A stretch of DNA of 64,000 nucleotides. Source: Pseudarthrobacter sp. C4D7 (GTDB lineage: Bacteria; Actinomycetota; Actinomycetes; Actinomycetales; Micrococcaceae). A program made the position numbers and the translations under genes. The stretch is taken from positions 310,001 through 374,000 of the forward strand of contig NZ_JABFMW010000001.1 in assembly GCF_013359725.1 (NCBI RefSeq). Direction: 5' to 3'. Under the pieces are notes generated by a model that saw only the letters and a program-made list of their open reading frames with translations, was not told the DNA's origin and ran no database searches. Of this stretch, positions 1 through 8,627 are shown piece after piece; positions within the stretch are counted from its first letter, which is position 1; every line of letters starts with the position of its first letter.

Positions 1-554
1 GGGACCCCAGCGGGGAATGGGCGCCGGTGCGGCTCGAGAACCTGAAATATTTCTACGCTTTCCTGCCCAACCAGCGCGAGGCCATGGCGTTCACCGGCAA
101 GGACAATCCGTGGAGTGCGCTCTATGCCCTGGCTGACCGGGTGCCGGTGGCCGTGGTGACGTTGGGGCCGCAGGGCGCCATGGCCGTCGATTCGGAAACC
201 GGGGAGGAAGAATGGGTGCCGTCGCTTCCGGTCAAGGCGCACGACCCTACCGGCGCCGGTGACTGTTTCGACGCGGCGTTTATCGTGGGCACCCTGGCCG
301 GGTGGCCGCTGGGGGACAGGCTGCGGTTCGCCAACCTGTGCGCCTCCCTGGCCGTGCAGGAAGTGGGTGGTTCCCTGGCCGCCCCCGGATGGGGAGACAT
401 CGCGGACTGGTGGAAACGCGCCAACGCCCGCCCGGAACGGCAGATGAGCCAGTGGCTGCGGCGCTTCGGATTCCTTGCCGACATCATCGACGACGTCCCG
501 CTTGCGGCCCAGCGACGGGCGGCCGCCACCATCGCGCATCTGTCCGACGCCTGA
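1..554 (+). CDS. PfkB-family carbohydrate kinase, C-terminal part
   Basis: The reading frame is already open at the window edge, so the gene is cut at its 5' end; about 184 residues are visible. The diagnostic piece is DPTGAGDCFDAAF at 251-289, the PfkB/ribokinase signature whose GAGD aspartate is the catalytic base for sugar phosphorylation, preceded by a VVTLGPQGAM strand typical of the fold. The C-terminal extension after the kinase fold (SQWLRRFGFLADIIDD) is less usual. The substrate cannot be told from this fragment. It ends 47 bp before alr, which has its own promoter. Confidence 0.85.
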   Translation, partial: DPSGEWAPVRLENLKYFYAFLPNQREAMAFTGKDNPWSALYALADRVPVAVVTLGPQGAMAVDSETGEEEWVPSLPVKAHDPTGAGDCFDAAFIVGTLAGWPLGDRLRFANLCASLAVQEVGGSLAAPGWGDIADWWKRANARPERQMSQWLRRFGFLADIIDDVPLAAQRRAAATIAHLSDA

Positions 555-588
555 CCGTCCCCGATTATCCGGCGCGAAGTGCCCGCAC

Positions 589-594
589 TAGAAT
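589..594 (+). promoter_or_regulatory. -10 box of alr
   Basis: TAGAAT lies 7 nt before the GTG start of alr and no Shine-Dalgarno sequence is present, so the transcript is predicted to begin at or next to the start codon (leaderless). Confidence 0.55.
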
Positions 595-601
595 CGGTTA
601 G

Positions 602-1840
602 GTGACCTACCCCGACGCAACCGGTGAATTCAGTGCTGCCCCCGGGCCGGACCCGCGCAATGAGCGGTCTGCCGTGATCGACCTGGAAGCGATCCGGCAC
701 AACGTCCGCCGGCTTGCCTCCGCCGCTTCGCCCGCGAAAGTCATGGCCGTGGTCAAGGCCGATGCGTACGGACACGGTGCCGTTCCCGTAGCCCGCGCTG
801 CCTTGCAGGCCGGCGCATCCTGGCTGGGCGTGGCGCACATTTCCGAGGCACTCGCGCTCCGTGCCGCCGGCATCGATGCGCCCCTTCTCGCCTGGCTGCA
901 CACCACCGACAGCAACTTCGGCGCCGCCGTGGCTGCCGGCGTCGACATCGGCTGTTCCGGCTGGGAGCTGGAACGCATCGTCGCCGCCGCCCGCGAACAG
1001 GAACGTCCGGCGCGGGTGCACCTCAAGGTGGACACCGGGCTGGGCCGCAATGGCGCGACCCCCGCGGCCTGGGACCGCCTGGTGGGGGAGGCCATGGAGT
1101 ACCAGGACCAGGGACTGCTGCGCGTGGTGGGCATCTTCTCCCACCTGGCCGTCGCGGACGAACCGGAGCGGCCCGAAACGGATGAGCAGGTAGCCGCCTT
1201 CCGTGAAGCCCTGGCCATTGCCGAAGACGCCGGCGTGGACCCTGAGGTCCGGCACCTGGCCAACACCCCTGCCACCCTGTCCCGGCCGGACACCCACTTT
1301 GACATGGTCCGCGCCGGCCTGGGCATCTACGGTCTTTCGCCGTTCGACGGGACCACATCCGCCGAACTGGGCCTCCGCCCGGCCATGACGCTGCGCACCC
1401 TGGTGTCCCAGTGCAAGGAAGTTCCCGCGGGGCAGGGCGTCTCCTATGGGCTGCACTACCGCACCAGGACCGCGAGCACCCTGGCGCTGATCCCGATGGG
1501 CTATGCCGACGGCGTTCCGCGCGTGGCCACGGGAGGTCCCGTCCGCGTTGCCGGAAAGACCTACCCCGTGGTGGGGCGGATCGCCATGGACCAGATGGTC
1601 ATCGACCTCGGTCCGGAGGCATCCGGCGCGGCGCTGCAGGGCGTGGAAGCCGAGCTCTTCGGGGAAGGTTCCGACGGCGGGCCCACGGTTGACGACTGGG
1701 CGCACGCCGCCGGCACCATCAACTACGAGGTAGTGACCAGGATCAGCCCCCGCGTACCCCGCCGCTTCATCAACGAAGACGAACCGGCGCGCAGCAGCCA
1801 TCCACTTGTGGGCGTGCCCGGCAAGGCGGGAGCCGCATGA
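602..1840 (+). CDS. alr: Alanine racemase
   Basis: PLP-dependent interconversion of L- and D-alanine in the cytoplasm, supplying D-Ala for peptidoglycan. The 412-residue protein has the PLP-binding lysine in VVKADAYGHG (Lys52) at the start of the TIM barrel and the opposing catalytic tyrosine region VSYGLHYRT in the C-terminal beta domain, followed by PMGYADG and GRIAMDQ. The first ~20 residues are a nonconserved extension. The GTG start fits the promoter 7 nt upstream. It heads a tightly overlapping operon; tsaE starts 4 nt inside its end. Confidence 0.96.
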   Translation: MTYPDATGEFSAAPGPDPRNERSAVIDLEAIRHNVRRLASAASPAKVMAVVKADAYGHGAVPVARAALQAGASWLGVAHISEALALRAAGIDAPLLAWLHTTDSNFGAAVAAGVDIGCSGWELERIVAAAREQERPARVHLKVDTGLGRNGATPAAWDRLVGEAMEYQDQGLLRVVGIFSHLAVADEPERPETDEQVAAFREALAIAEDAGVDPEVRHLANTPATLSRPDTHFDMVRAGLGIYGLSPFDGTTSAELGLRPAMTLRTLVSQCKEVPAGQGVSYGLHYRTRTASTLALIPMGYADGVPRVATGGPVRVAGKTYPVVGRIAMDQMVIDLGPEASGAALQGVEAELFGEGSDGGPTVDDWAHAAGTINYEVVTRISPRVPRRFINEDEPARSSHPLVGVPGKAGAA

Positions 1841-2424
1841 GCACGCCCCAAGAGCTGCCCGCCAACTGGGAAAAGACCTTCACGGCGACGACGGCGGAAC
1901 AGACCCACGCGTTCGGCGCCCGGCTGGCGGAGGTGCTGCAGGCCGGGGACCTGCTGGTGCTGTCCGGCGAGCTGGGTGCCGGGAAAACCACCTTCACCCA
2001 GGGCCTGGGCGAAGGCCTGGGTGTCCGTCCGGGCATCATCTCACCCACATTCGTCCTGGTCCGGATCCATCCCAACCTGCCGGATGGTCCGCGGCCGGGC
2101 GGCCCGGACCTGGTGCACGTGGACGCCTACCGGCTGGGATCGGCGGCGGAAATTGATGACATCGACCTCGAAAACACCATGGATTCAGCAGTGACGGTCG
2201 TGGAGTGGGGGCATGAACGGGTGGAACACCTGAGCGACAGCCGGCTGGAGATCGACCTGCACCGCGCGATCGGCCTGGACGGCTCCGCGGAAGCCTCCCG
2301 GGACGCCCTGGACTTCGACGCCGAAGACACCGACGAGCCACGCACCATCGCGATGCGCGGCTACGGCCCCCGCTGGGCGAACCTTCCCGCGCTGGCCGGG
2401 CCGGACGGGGGAGCGGCATGCTGA
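1837..2424 (+). CDS. tsaE: tRNA t6A biosynthesis ATPase TsaE
   Basis: P-loop ATPase that drives the TsaB-TsaD complex making N6-threonylcarbamoyladenosine at position 37 of ANN-decoding tRNAs. Walker A is GELGAGKTTF (about residues 44-53), followed by SPTFVLV and VDAYRL, both typical of the family, and VVEWGHE. At 195 residues it is longer than the ~150 of E. coli TsaE because of a C-terminal extension. It starts on an ATGA overlap with alr and overlaps tsaB by 7 nt, so translation is probably coupled. Confidence 0.94.
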   Translation: MSTPQELPANWEKTFTATTAEQTHAFGARLAEVLQAGDLLVLSGELGAGKTTFTQGLGEGLGVRPGIISPTFVLVRIHPNLPDGPRPGGPDLVHVDAYRLGSAAEIDDIDLENTMDSAVTVVEWGHERVEHLSDSRLEIDLHRAIGLDGSAEASRDALDFDAEDTDEPRTIAMRGYGPRWANLPALAGPDGGAAC

Positions 2425-3089
2425 TCCTCGCCATCGACACCTCGGCGGTGGCCAGCGCAGCCCTGGTCACCGATGATGCCCCGGAGAGCGTGCTGGCCAG
2501 CTTTGCCACGGAGGACACCCGCAGCCATGCCGAGGTGCTGGCCCCCGGTATCCACGCCATGCTGGCCGAGGCGGGAGTGACCGGCCAGGACGTGGACGCC
2601 CTGGTGGTGGGTGTTGGTCCCGGCCCGTTCACCGGGCTCCGCTCCGGCATCGCGACAGCGCGCACCCTGGCCTACGTCTGGGGCAAACCGCTGCACGGAC
2701 TGGTGAGCCTCGACGCAATGGCGCTGGAAGTCGCCGAGTCCACCGCCGCCGTCGCCGAATTCCTGGTGGTGACGGACGCCCGGCGCAAGGAGGTTTACTG
2801 GGCCAGGTACACCCTGGACGATGGCCAGCTGCCCGCGCTGGCGGACGGCCCGCACGTCAGCTTCGCATCGGACCTCCCGGACCTGCCTGCGTTCGGCGCC
2901 GGCGCGGGACTCTACGCCGACGTGCTCCAGGCCCACCCGGACTTCACCGGGGAGCAGCCGGATGCCCTCTACCTTGGCAAGTTCGCCCTGGCACGGTTGG
3001 CAGCAGGAGATACCCTGCTGGACTCCACCCCCCTCTACCTGCGCGAATCCGACGCCCAGGTTCCCGGACCACGGAAGCGGGCATTGTGA
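2418..3089 (+). CDS. tsaB: tRNA t6A biosynthesis protein TsaB
   Basis: ASKHA-fold scaffold partner of TsaD in t6A synthesis. The N-terminus LILAIDTSAVASAALV is the phosphate-1 motif of the fold, and GVGPGPFTGLRSGIATARTLA is the TsaB signature. At 223 residues it has the usual length and, like other TsaB proteins, lacks the metal-binding histidines of TsaD. It overlaps tsaE by 7 nt and rimI by 4 nt. Confidence 0.95.
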   Translation: MLILAIDTSAVASAALVTDDAPESVLASFATEDTRSHAEVLAPGIHAMLAEAGVTGQDVDALVVGVGPGPFTGLRSGIATARTLAYVWGKPLHGLVSLDAMALEVAESTAAVAEFLVVTDARRKEVYWARYTLDDGQLPALADGPHVSFASDLPDLPAFGAGAGLYADVLQAHPDFTGEQPDALYLGKFALARLAAGDTLLDSTPLYLRESDAQVPGPRKRAL

Positions 3090-3604
3090 GCAGCACTCCG
3101 GACCCACGCACGGCGGACGTCACCGTCCGCGACATGACGCTGGACGATGTGCCCGCCGTCGGCGCCCTGGAACATCAGCTCTTCCCCATTGACGCGTGGC
3201 CCGTGCAAATGTTCCTGGACGAACTCTCCCAGCCGGAGACCCGCCGCTACCTGGTGGCGGAGACCAGCGAAGGCATCGTGGGCTACGCCGGCCTGATGTG
3301 CATCGAGCCCATTGCCGACGTCCAGACCATCGCCGTGGTCCCTGGGCACGAGGGGCGGGGCATCGGCAGTACGCTGCTCACGCAGCTGATCGACGAGGCC
3401 CGGCACCGCGGCGCCGCTGATGTCCTGCTCGAGGTCCGGGCGGACAACCCCCGGGCGCAGCAGCTCTACGTGCGGTTTGGCTTCGAACAGATCCACGTCC
3501 GCCCGCGCTACTACCGCGACGGCGTGGACGCCCTCATCATGCGCCTCCATCTGCCGGCCGCGCACCCTGACGGACACGAAGCAACGGAAGCAGGCCAGGT
3601 ATGA
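3086..3604 (+). CDS. rimI: Ribosomal protein S18-alanine N-acetyltransferase
   Basis: GNAT acetyltransferase predicted to acetylate the N-terminal alanine of ribosomal protein S18. It shows the acetyl-CoA loop [15 protein letters not shown] (Q/RxxGxG/A type) and the RimI-like C-terminal stretch [17 protein letters not shown]. Its place between tsaB and tsaD is the common actinobacterial arrangement. The start overlaps tsaB by 4 nt and the stop overlaps tsaD by 4 nt. A broader protein acetylation role is possible. Confidence 0.92.
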   Translation: MSSTPDPRTADVTVRDMTLDDVPAVGALEHQLFPIDAWPVQMFLDELSQPETRRYLVAETSEGIVGYAGLMCIEPIADVQTIAVVPGHEGRGIGSTLLTQLIDEARHRGAADVLLEVRADNPRAQQLYVRFGFEQIHVRPRYYRDGVDALIMRLHLPAAHPDGHEATEAGQV

Positions 3605-4692
3605 ACCGTACGCAGCCCCTGGTGCTGGGCATCGAATCATCCTGCGACGAAACCGGCGTGGGCATCGTCCGCGGCAGCACCCTCCTGGCCAACACGGTCT
3701 CGTCCTCCATGGACGAGCACGTCCGCTTCGGCGGAGTGATCCCCGAGATCGCCTCCCGTGCACACCTCGATGCGTTCGTCCCCACCCTGGACCAGGCCCT
3801 TGCCGACGCCGGCGTGACCCTGGACCAGGTGGACGCCATCGCCGTCACCTCCGGGCCCGGGCTTGCCGGCGCGCTGATGGTGGGGGTGTGCGCCGCCAAG
3901 GCGCTCGCCGTGGCCACCGGAAAGCCGCTGTACGCCATCAACCACCTGGTGGCGCATGTGGGCGTAGGGCTCCTGGACGACCTTGCCACCGGCCGCAGGC
4001 AGGAACTGCCGGAGAACCTCGGAGCCCTGCTGGTCTCCGGCGGCCACACCGAGATCCTGCGGATCAACAGCATCACCAGCGACGTGGAGCTCCTAGGCTC
4101 CACCATCGACGACGCCGCGGGCGAGGCCTACGACAAAGTGGCCCGGATCCTGGGGCTCGGCTACCCGGGCGGCCCCGCCATCGACAGGATGGCCCGCACC
4201 GGCAACCCCAAGGCTATCCGCTTCCCCCGTGGCCTCAGCCAGCCCAAATACATGGGCACAGCCGATGAACCCGGCCCGCACCGTTACGACTGGTCCTTCA
4301 GCGGACTGAAGACGGCGGTGGCCCGGTGCGTGGAGCAGTTCGAGGCCCGCGGCGAAGAGATCCCCGTGGCCGACATTGCCGCGGCCTTCCAGGAGGCTGT
4401 GGTGGACGTGATCTCTTCGAAGGCGGTGTTGGCCTGCCGTGAGCACGGCATCAAGGATGTCCTGCTGGGTGGCGGCGTGGCGGCAAACTCCCGCCTGCGC
4501 GAGTTGACCGGGCAACGCTGCGCCTCGGCCGGCATCCGCCTGCACGTTCCGCCGCTGGACCTGTGCACGGACAACGGCGCCATGGTGGCCGCCCTCGGTG
4601 CGCAACTGGTCATGGCCGGAGCCAGCCCCAGCGGCATCGGCTTCGCCCCGGACTCCTCCATGCCCGTCACCTCGGTGTCGCTCCCGGCCTGA
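3601..4692 (+). CDS. tsaD: tRNA N6-adenosine threonylcarbamoyltransferase
   Basis: Transfers the threonylcarbamoyl group from TC-AMP to A37 of tRNA. The 363-residue ASKHA protein opens with [14 protein letters not shown], carries the metal-binding INHLVAH motif (HxxxH) near residue 117, then SGGHTEI, and ends with the [13 protein letters not shown] and DNGAMVA motifs that complete the nucleotide site. It is the last gene of the operon; the next gene converges on it and a strong hairpin separates them. Confidence 0.97.
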   Translation: MNRTQPLVLGIESSCDETGVGIVRGSTLLANTVSSSMDEHVRFGGVIPEIASRAHLDAFVPTLDQALADAGVTLDQVDAIAVTSGPGLAGALMVGVCAAKALAVATGKPLYAINHLVAHVGVGLLDDLATGRRQELPENLGALLVSGGHTEILRINSITSDVELLGSTIDDAAGEAYDKVARILGLGYPGGPAIDRMARTGNPKAIRFPRGLSQPKYMGTADEPGPHRYDWSFSGLKTAVARCVEQFEARGEEIPVADIAAAFQEAVVDVISSKAVLACREHGIKDVLLGGGVAANSRLRELTGQRCASAGIRLHVPPLDLCTDNGAMVAALGAQLVMAGASPSGIGFAPDSSMPVTSVSLPA

Positions 4693-4727
4693 AAGCCCTG
4701 ACACCCGGCACACCCTGTGGTGCCCTA

Positions 4728-4770
4728 TCAGATATGGCTCCTAAACCACCGGTTTAGGAGCCATATCTGA
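4728..4770. terminator. Perfect 20-bp hairpin between convergent genes
   Basis: A 20-nt arm at 4728-4747 pairs without mismatch with 4751-4770 across a 3-nt ACC loop. It lies midway between the ends of tsaD and the GCS2 gene. There is no T-tract, so it is best read as a bidirectional terminator of the I-shaped actinobacterial type. The arms are more AT-rich than their surroundings. Confidence 0.75.
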
Positions 4771-4790
4771 TTGAGCAAGGAGGGGGCAGG

Positions 4791-5942
4791 TCAGGCGGTG
4801 GGGCCGTTCCGCATCTGCTTGACCAGATCCAGCACCACGGCCTGCAGGTTTCCGCCGTTCTCCGCAGCCACCCGGCGCTGCCGCTGGTAGCCGGCACCGC
4901 GGCGGATGATCTTTTCCACGTCGGCCAGTTCGTCGGAGCAGCGCAGCTTCGCCGCCACTGGTTCCAGCCGGTTCAGGGTGTCCAGCAGGTGGTCGGTGAC
5001 CAGCTGTTCCTTGCCAGCGGCGTCGAGGATGATGATGGCGTCCAGGCCGTACCGGGCGGCGCGCCACTTGTTCTCCTGGACGTGCCACGGCGGCATGGTG
5101 GGGATGGTGCCGCCGTTGTCCAGGGTGGTGGAGAACTCGTCCACCAGGCACTGGGTGAGTGCTGCAATGGCCCCCACTTCCTCCAGGGTGGCCAACCCGT
5201 CGCAGATCCGCATCTCGATGGTGCCCAGGGCCGGCACGGGCCGGATGTCCCACCGGATCTCGGAAATGGTGTCGATCACACCCGTGGTGAACATGTCCTG
5301 GACGTACGACTCGTACTCCGCCCAGGACTTGAACTGGAAAGGCAGCCCCGCGGTGGGGAGCTGCTGGAACATGAGGGCACGCTGCGAGGCGTACCCGGTG
5401 TCCTCGCCGCCCCAGAACGGGCTGGATGCGGAGAGCGCCTGGAAGTGCGGGAAGTAGTTGACCAGCCCGTCCAGGACGGGGAGCGCTTTGTCCCGGCTGT
5501 CCAGTCCCACATGGACATGGACGCCGTAGATGACCATTTGCCGCCCCCACCACTGGGTCCGGTCGATGAGCTTTGCGTAGCGCTCCTTGTCCGTCACGGG
5601 CTGCAGCTGCGGCGGACTGAACGGGTGGCTGCCGGCGCAGAACAGCTCCACGCCCATGGGATCGGTGATTTCGCGGACCGCGGCGACGGACCGGCTGAGG
5701 TCCTCCTTGGCTTCGGCGGCCGTTTCGCAGATCCCGGTCACCAGTTCCACCGTATTCAGCAGCAGTTCCTGCTTGATGTGTGGATGTTCGTCGTCTTCGT
5801 TGAGCTCGGGATGGCGTGCCGCAACACCCCGGAGCACCTGGTTGGCCACGGAAGCGAGTTCGCCCGTCTTCCCGTCCACCAGGGCGAGCTCCCACTCAAC
5901 TCCGAGGGTCGATTGCCTCGATGACGCGAAGTCGATCTTCAC
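4791..5942 (-). CDS. Carboxylate-amine ligase / glutamate-cysteine ligase (GCS2, YbdK type)
   Basis: ATP-dependent ligase family that joins glutamate to cysteine or a similar amine. The 383-residue frame has the family signature STLGVEWELALVD at its start, the strand QMVIYGVHVHVGLDSRD and the catalytic-region motif GTIEMRICD. The frame is open further upstream, but the start is placed at GTG 5942 because AAGGAA precedes it by 6-7 nt and homologues begin here. Organisms of this group use mycothiol, so true glutathione synthesis is doubtful; the real substrate is unknown. Confidence 0.85.
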   Translation of the reverse strand: MKIDFASSRQSTLGVEWELALVDGKTGELASVANQVLRGVAARHPELNEDDEHPHIKQELLLNTVELVTGICETAAEAKEDLSRSVAAVREITDPMGVELFCAGSHPFSPPQLQPVTDKERYAKLIDRTQWWGRQMVIYGVHVHVGLDSRDKALPVLDGLVNYFPHFQALSASSPFWGGEDTGYASQRALMFQQLPTAGLPFQFKSWAEYESYVQDMFTTGVIDTISEIRWDIRPVPALGTIEMRICDGLATLEEVGAIAALTQCLVDEFSTTLDNGGTIPTMPPWHVQENKWRAARYGLDAIIILDAAGKEQLVTDHLLDTLNRLEPVAAKLRCSDELADVEKIIRRGAGYQRQRRVAAENGGNLQAVVLDLVKQMRNGPTA

Positions 5943-6033
5943 ACGTTTCCTTACTGTCCGGTTTGCCGCTGGCTGATGCCGCTCACAGGCTGCTGCCGGC
6001 AGGCGAACGGGTGGTTCAAGTCTAGTGCAGGGG

Positions 6034-6039
6034 TAGCAT
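6034..6039 (+). promoter_or_regulatory. -10 box of the GH3 lipoprotein gene
   Basis: TAGCAT sits 7 nt before ATG 6047, which favours that codon over the GTG immediately before it. Confidence 0.45.
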
Positions 6040-6046
6040 CGTAGTG

Positions 6047-7759
6047 ATGGCACCGTTCCCCCTGCGTCACACCCCTGCCAAATCTCTTCCCCTCCTACTG
6101 GTCCTGTCCGGAATGGCCCTGGCCTCCTGTTCGGCGTCCCCAAGCGCACCCCCGCCGTCGTCCTCCACGCCGCCCGCGGAAGCGTCCCCCTCCGCCCCGG
6201 AAACTACGACGCCAGCACCTCCGCCGGCGTCTCCGTCACCTGACCCTGGCTCCCGGGCGTTGGGGTGGGGTCCGGAGCAGCGGGACCAGGACGCCGCCGC
6301 CGCGGCCGTTGCGGCCATGTCGCCGGAGCAGAAGGCCGGGCAGGTCCTGCTCCCGTTCTTCAAGGGCAACCAGGTGGAAGCCCAGGCCGCGCTGATCCAG
6401 CGCCTCCACCTGGCCGGGTCCATCATCATGGGTGACAACGTGCCGCGCGATCCGCAGGGCGGTGTGGACGTGGCGGCCATGGGTGCGGTGAACCAGCGCC
6501 TGCAGCAGGCTGTTGCCGCGGACGGCCGGCCCTGGCCCGGAATCATGAGCGTGGACCAGGAAGGGGGCGCGGTGGCGCGCCTTGGGGCGCCCCTCACCGA
6601 GTGGCCCACCCCCATGAGTTACGGCGCCGCCGGCAACCTGGAGCTCACCCGCAGCGCCGGCAAAGGCGTGGCAGGGGAGCTGGTGCCCCTGGGCTTCGAC
6701 CTCGATTTCGCTCCGGACACGGATGTCACCATGGGCCCGGCGGACCCCACCATCGGTGCGCGTTCCATGTCCGGAGACCCCGCCGCGGCGGCAGCCCAGG
6801 GGGTTGCATTCTCCCGGGGCATGCTGGACGCCGGCGTTCTCCCCACTGTCAAGCACTTTCCTGGGCACGGCTCGGTGAGCACGGATTCCCACCTCAGCCT
6901 CCCCGTCCAGCCGGCATCCATTGACGTTCTCAGGGGCCGGGACTGGAAACCCTTCGAGGCTGCCATCGCGGCAGGCCTCCCGATGATCATGACGGGGCAC
7001 ATTGCCGTTCCCGCACTGCAACCCGGGGTGCCGGCGTCGCTTTCCGCCCAGAGCTACGCGGCGCTGAGGGGTTTGGGCTTCAAGGGCGTGGCCGTGACGG
7101 ATGCCCTCAACATGGGTGCCGTGGACAATCAGTACCCGGCCGGCGCGGCTGCGGTGAAGGCGCTGTCCGCCGGCGCCGACCTGCTGTTGATGCCGGCGGA
7201 TGTGGAGCAGGCGCACGCGGCCATCGTCCAGGCCGCGGCCTCCGGCGCGCTTCCGGCCGCCCGCCTGGATGAGGCAGCGCAGCGCGTGGCCACCATGATG
7301 GTCTGGCATGCCCGGACCGCGCCGGCCGCCGCAGCCGCGGGAACGCCGGCCGGTAGCGGGGCAGCGCTGTCGGCCCAGGTGTCGGCGTCGGCCGTGACCA
7401 TTGTCTCCGGCCCCTGCAGCGGGCCATTGGTACCCGGTTCGGTGCGGGTTGCCGGCGGTGGACCGGGGGACCGGGAACGCTTCGAAGCCGCCGCTGCCCG
7501 CGCCGGCCTCGCGGTGGGATCCGGGCCGCTGGTCACCCTGATCGGCTTCGGCGGGAAGCCCGTGGGCGGGGACATCGCCGTGGCCCTCGACGCTCCCTGG
7601 CCGCTCCAGGGCTCCAGCGCACCGGTGAAGGTAGCGCTCTACGGCCGCACCGACGCTGCCTTCGACGCCCTGGCCGCCGTCCTGGCCGGCAAGGCGCCGG
7701 CTCCGGGAAAGCTGCCCGCCGACGTCGGGCCGTTCCCAGCGGGCACCGGCTGCCCCTGA
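6047..7759 (+). CDS. Glycoside hydrolase family 3 lipoprotein (NagZ-like)
   Basis: Predicted secreted, lipid-anchored beta-N-acetylhexosaminidase acting on peptidoglycan or other GlcNAc glycosides. A signal peptide ends in the lipobox LASC (about residues 24-27), followed by a Ser/Pro-rich linker, then the GH3 barrel from about residue 80. The loop KHFPGHGSVSTDSH is the NagZ-type motif that carries the His/Asp catalytic pair, and GVAVTDALNMGAV holds the nucleophile aspartate. The C-terminal ~130 residues are a second, less conserved domain. NagZ of Gram-negatives is cytoplasmic; in Gram-positives lipoprotein forms recycle wall fragments outside. Confidence 0.88.
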   Translation: MAPFPLRHTPAKSLPLLLVLSGMALASCSASPSAPPPSSSTPPAEASPSAPETTTPAPPPASPSPDPGSRALGWGPEQRDQDAAAAAVAAMSPEQKAGQVLLPFFKGNQVEAQAALIQRLHLAGSIIMGDNVPRDPQGGVDVAAMGAVNQRLQQAVAADGRPWPGIMSVDQEGGAVARLGAPLTEWPTPMSYGAAGNLELTRSAGKGVAGELVPLGFDLDFAPDTDVTMGPADPTIGARSMSGDPAAAAAQGVAFSRGMLDAGVLPTVKHFPGHGSVSTDSHLSLPVQPASIDVLRGRDWKPFEAAIAAGLPMIMTGHIAVPALQPGVPASLSAQSYAALRGLGFKGVAVTDALNMGAVDNQYPAGAAAVKALSAGADLLLMPADVEQAHAAIVQAAASGALPAARLDEAAQRVATMMVWHARTAPAAAAAGTPAGSGAALSAQVSASAVTIVSGPCSGPLVPGSVRVAGGGPGDRERFEAAAARAGLAVGSGPLVTLIGFGGKPVGGDIAVALDAPWPLQGSSAPVKVALYGRTDAAFDALAAVLAGKAPAPGKLPADVGPFPAGTGCP

Positions 7760-7790
7760 GTCCCTGGACGCCCACGCAGGCGGGAACGCG

Positions 7791-7796
7791 TTTAAT
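7791..7796 (+). promoter_or_regulatory. -10 box of the AroE-like gene
   Basis: TTTAAT (one mismatch from TATAAT) ends 6 nt before the GTG start at 7803; no ribosome binding site is visible. Confidence 0.45.
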
Positions 7797-7802
7797 GGTC
7801 TG

Positions 7803-8621
7803 GTGCCCATTCTGAATAAAGACATGACCCTCTGCATCTCGCTCTCGGCCCGCCCCAGCAACAACGGGACCCGGTTCCACAACCACCTTTACGGGCAGCT
7901 GGACCTGAACTGGATCTACAAGGCCTTCGCGCCCACCAACCTGGAACAGGCCATCGCGGGTGTCCGCGGGCTGGGCATCAGGGGCTGTGCCATCTCCATG
8001 CCGTACAAGGAAGACGTCATTGCGCTGGTGGACGAGATGGACCCGTCCGCCAAGGCCATCGACTCCGTGAACACCATCGTGAACACGGACGGGCACCTCA
8101 AGGCGTACAACACCGACTACACCGCCATCGAACAGCTCCTGGCCAGCAACTCAGTCCGCACGGACTACTCGGTGCTGGTGCAGGGCGCCGGCGGCATGGC
8201 CAAGGCCACCGTCGCCGCGCTCCGTGATGCCGGCTTCAAGGACGTCACCGTCATCGCCCGCAACGAGGCCGCCGGGCGTGCGCTCGCGGACCAGTACGGT
8301 TTCCAGTGGCGGGCAGCGCTCGACGGCGGCACAGCGGACCTGATCATCAACGTCACCCCCATCGGCATGGCGGGCGGCGCCGAAGCGGACAGCCTGTCCT
8401 ACCCTGCGGAAACCATCGACGCCGCACGCCTGGTCTTCGATGTGGTGGCGCTGCCCGCCGAGACGCCGCTGATCCGTGCGGCCCGTGCCGCGGGCAAGCC
8501 GGTCATCACCGGCGCCGAGGTTGCCACCATCCAGGCGCTGGAGCAGTTCGTCCTGTACACGGGAGTGCGTCCCACCCCGGACCAGGTGCGGGCGGCCGAG
8601 GAGTTCATGCGCGCCCAGTAG
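7803..8621 (+). CDS. Shikimate 5-dehydrogenase family protein
   Basis: NAD(P)-dependent oxidoreductase of the AroE fold, 272 residues. The N-terminal substrate domain has SARPSNNGTRFHN, aligned with the SxSxxxHN binding loop but with a changed second serine region, and the catalytic ISMPYKEDV lysine. The C-terminal Rossmann domain has VLVQGAGGMAKA. The altered substrate loop suggests a YdiB/AroE-like paralogue rather than the aromatic-pathway enzyme. It stands alone between unrelated genes. Confidence 0.82.
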   Translation: MPILNKDMTLCISLSARPSNNGTRFHNHLYGQLDLNWIYKAFAPTNLEQAIAGVRGLGIRGCAISMPYKEDVIALVDEMDPSAKAIDSVNTIVNTDGHLKAYNTDYTAIEQLLASNSVRTDYSVLVQGAGGMAKATVAALRDAGFKDVTVIARNEAAGRALADQYGFQWRAALDGGTADLIINVTPIGMAGGAEADSLSYPAETIDAARLVFDVVALPAETPLIRAARAAGKPVITGAEVATIQALEQFVLYTGVRPTPDQVRAAEEFMRAQ

Positions 8622-8627
8622 GGGCAG

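Noticed and set aside
122-1801. 559-codon open frame antisense to the kinase fragment and alr
   Set aside because: It mirrors the codon structure of alr, whose protein motifs are unambiguous; the antisense product has no recognisable domain.
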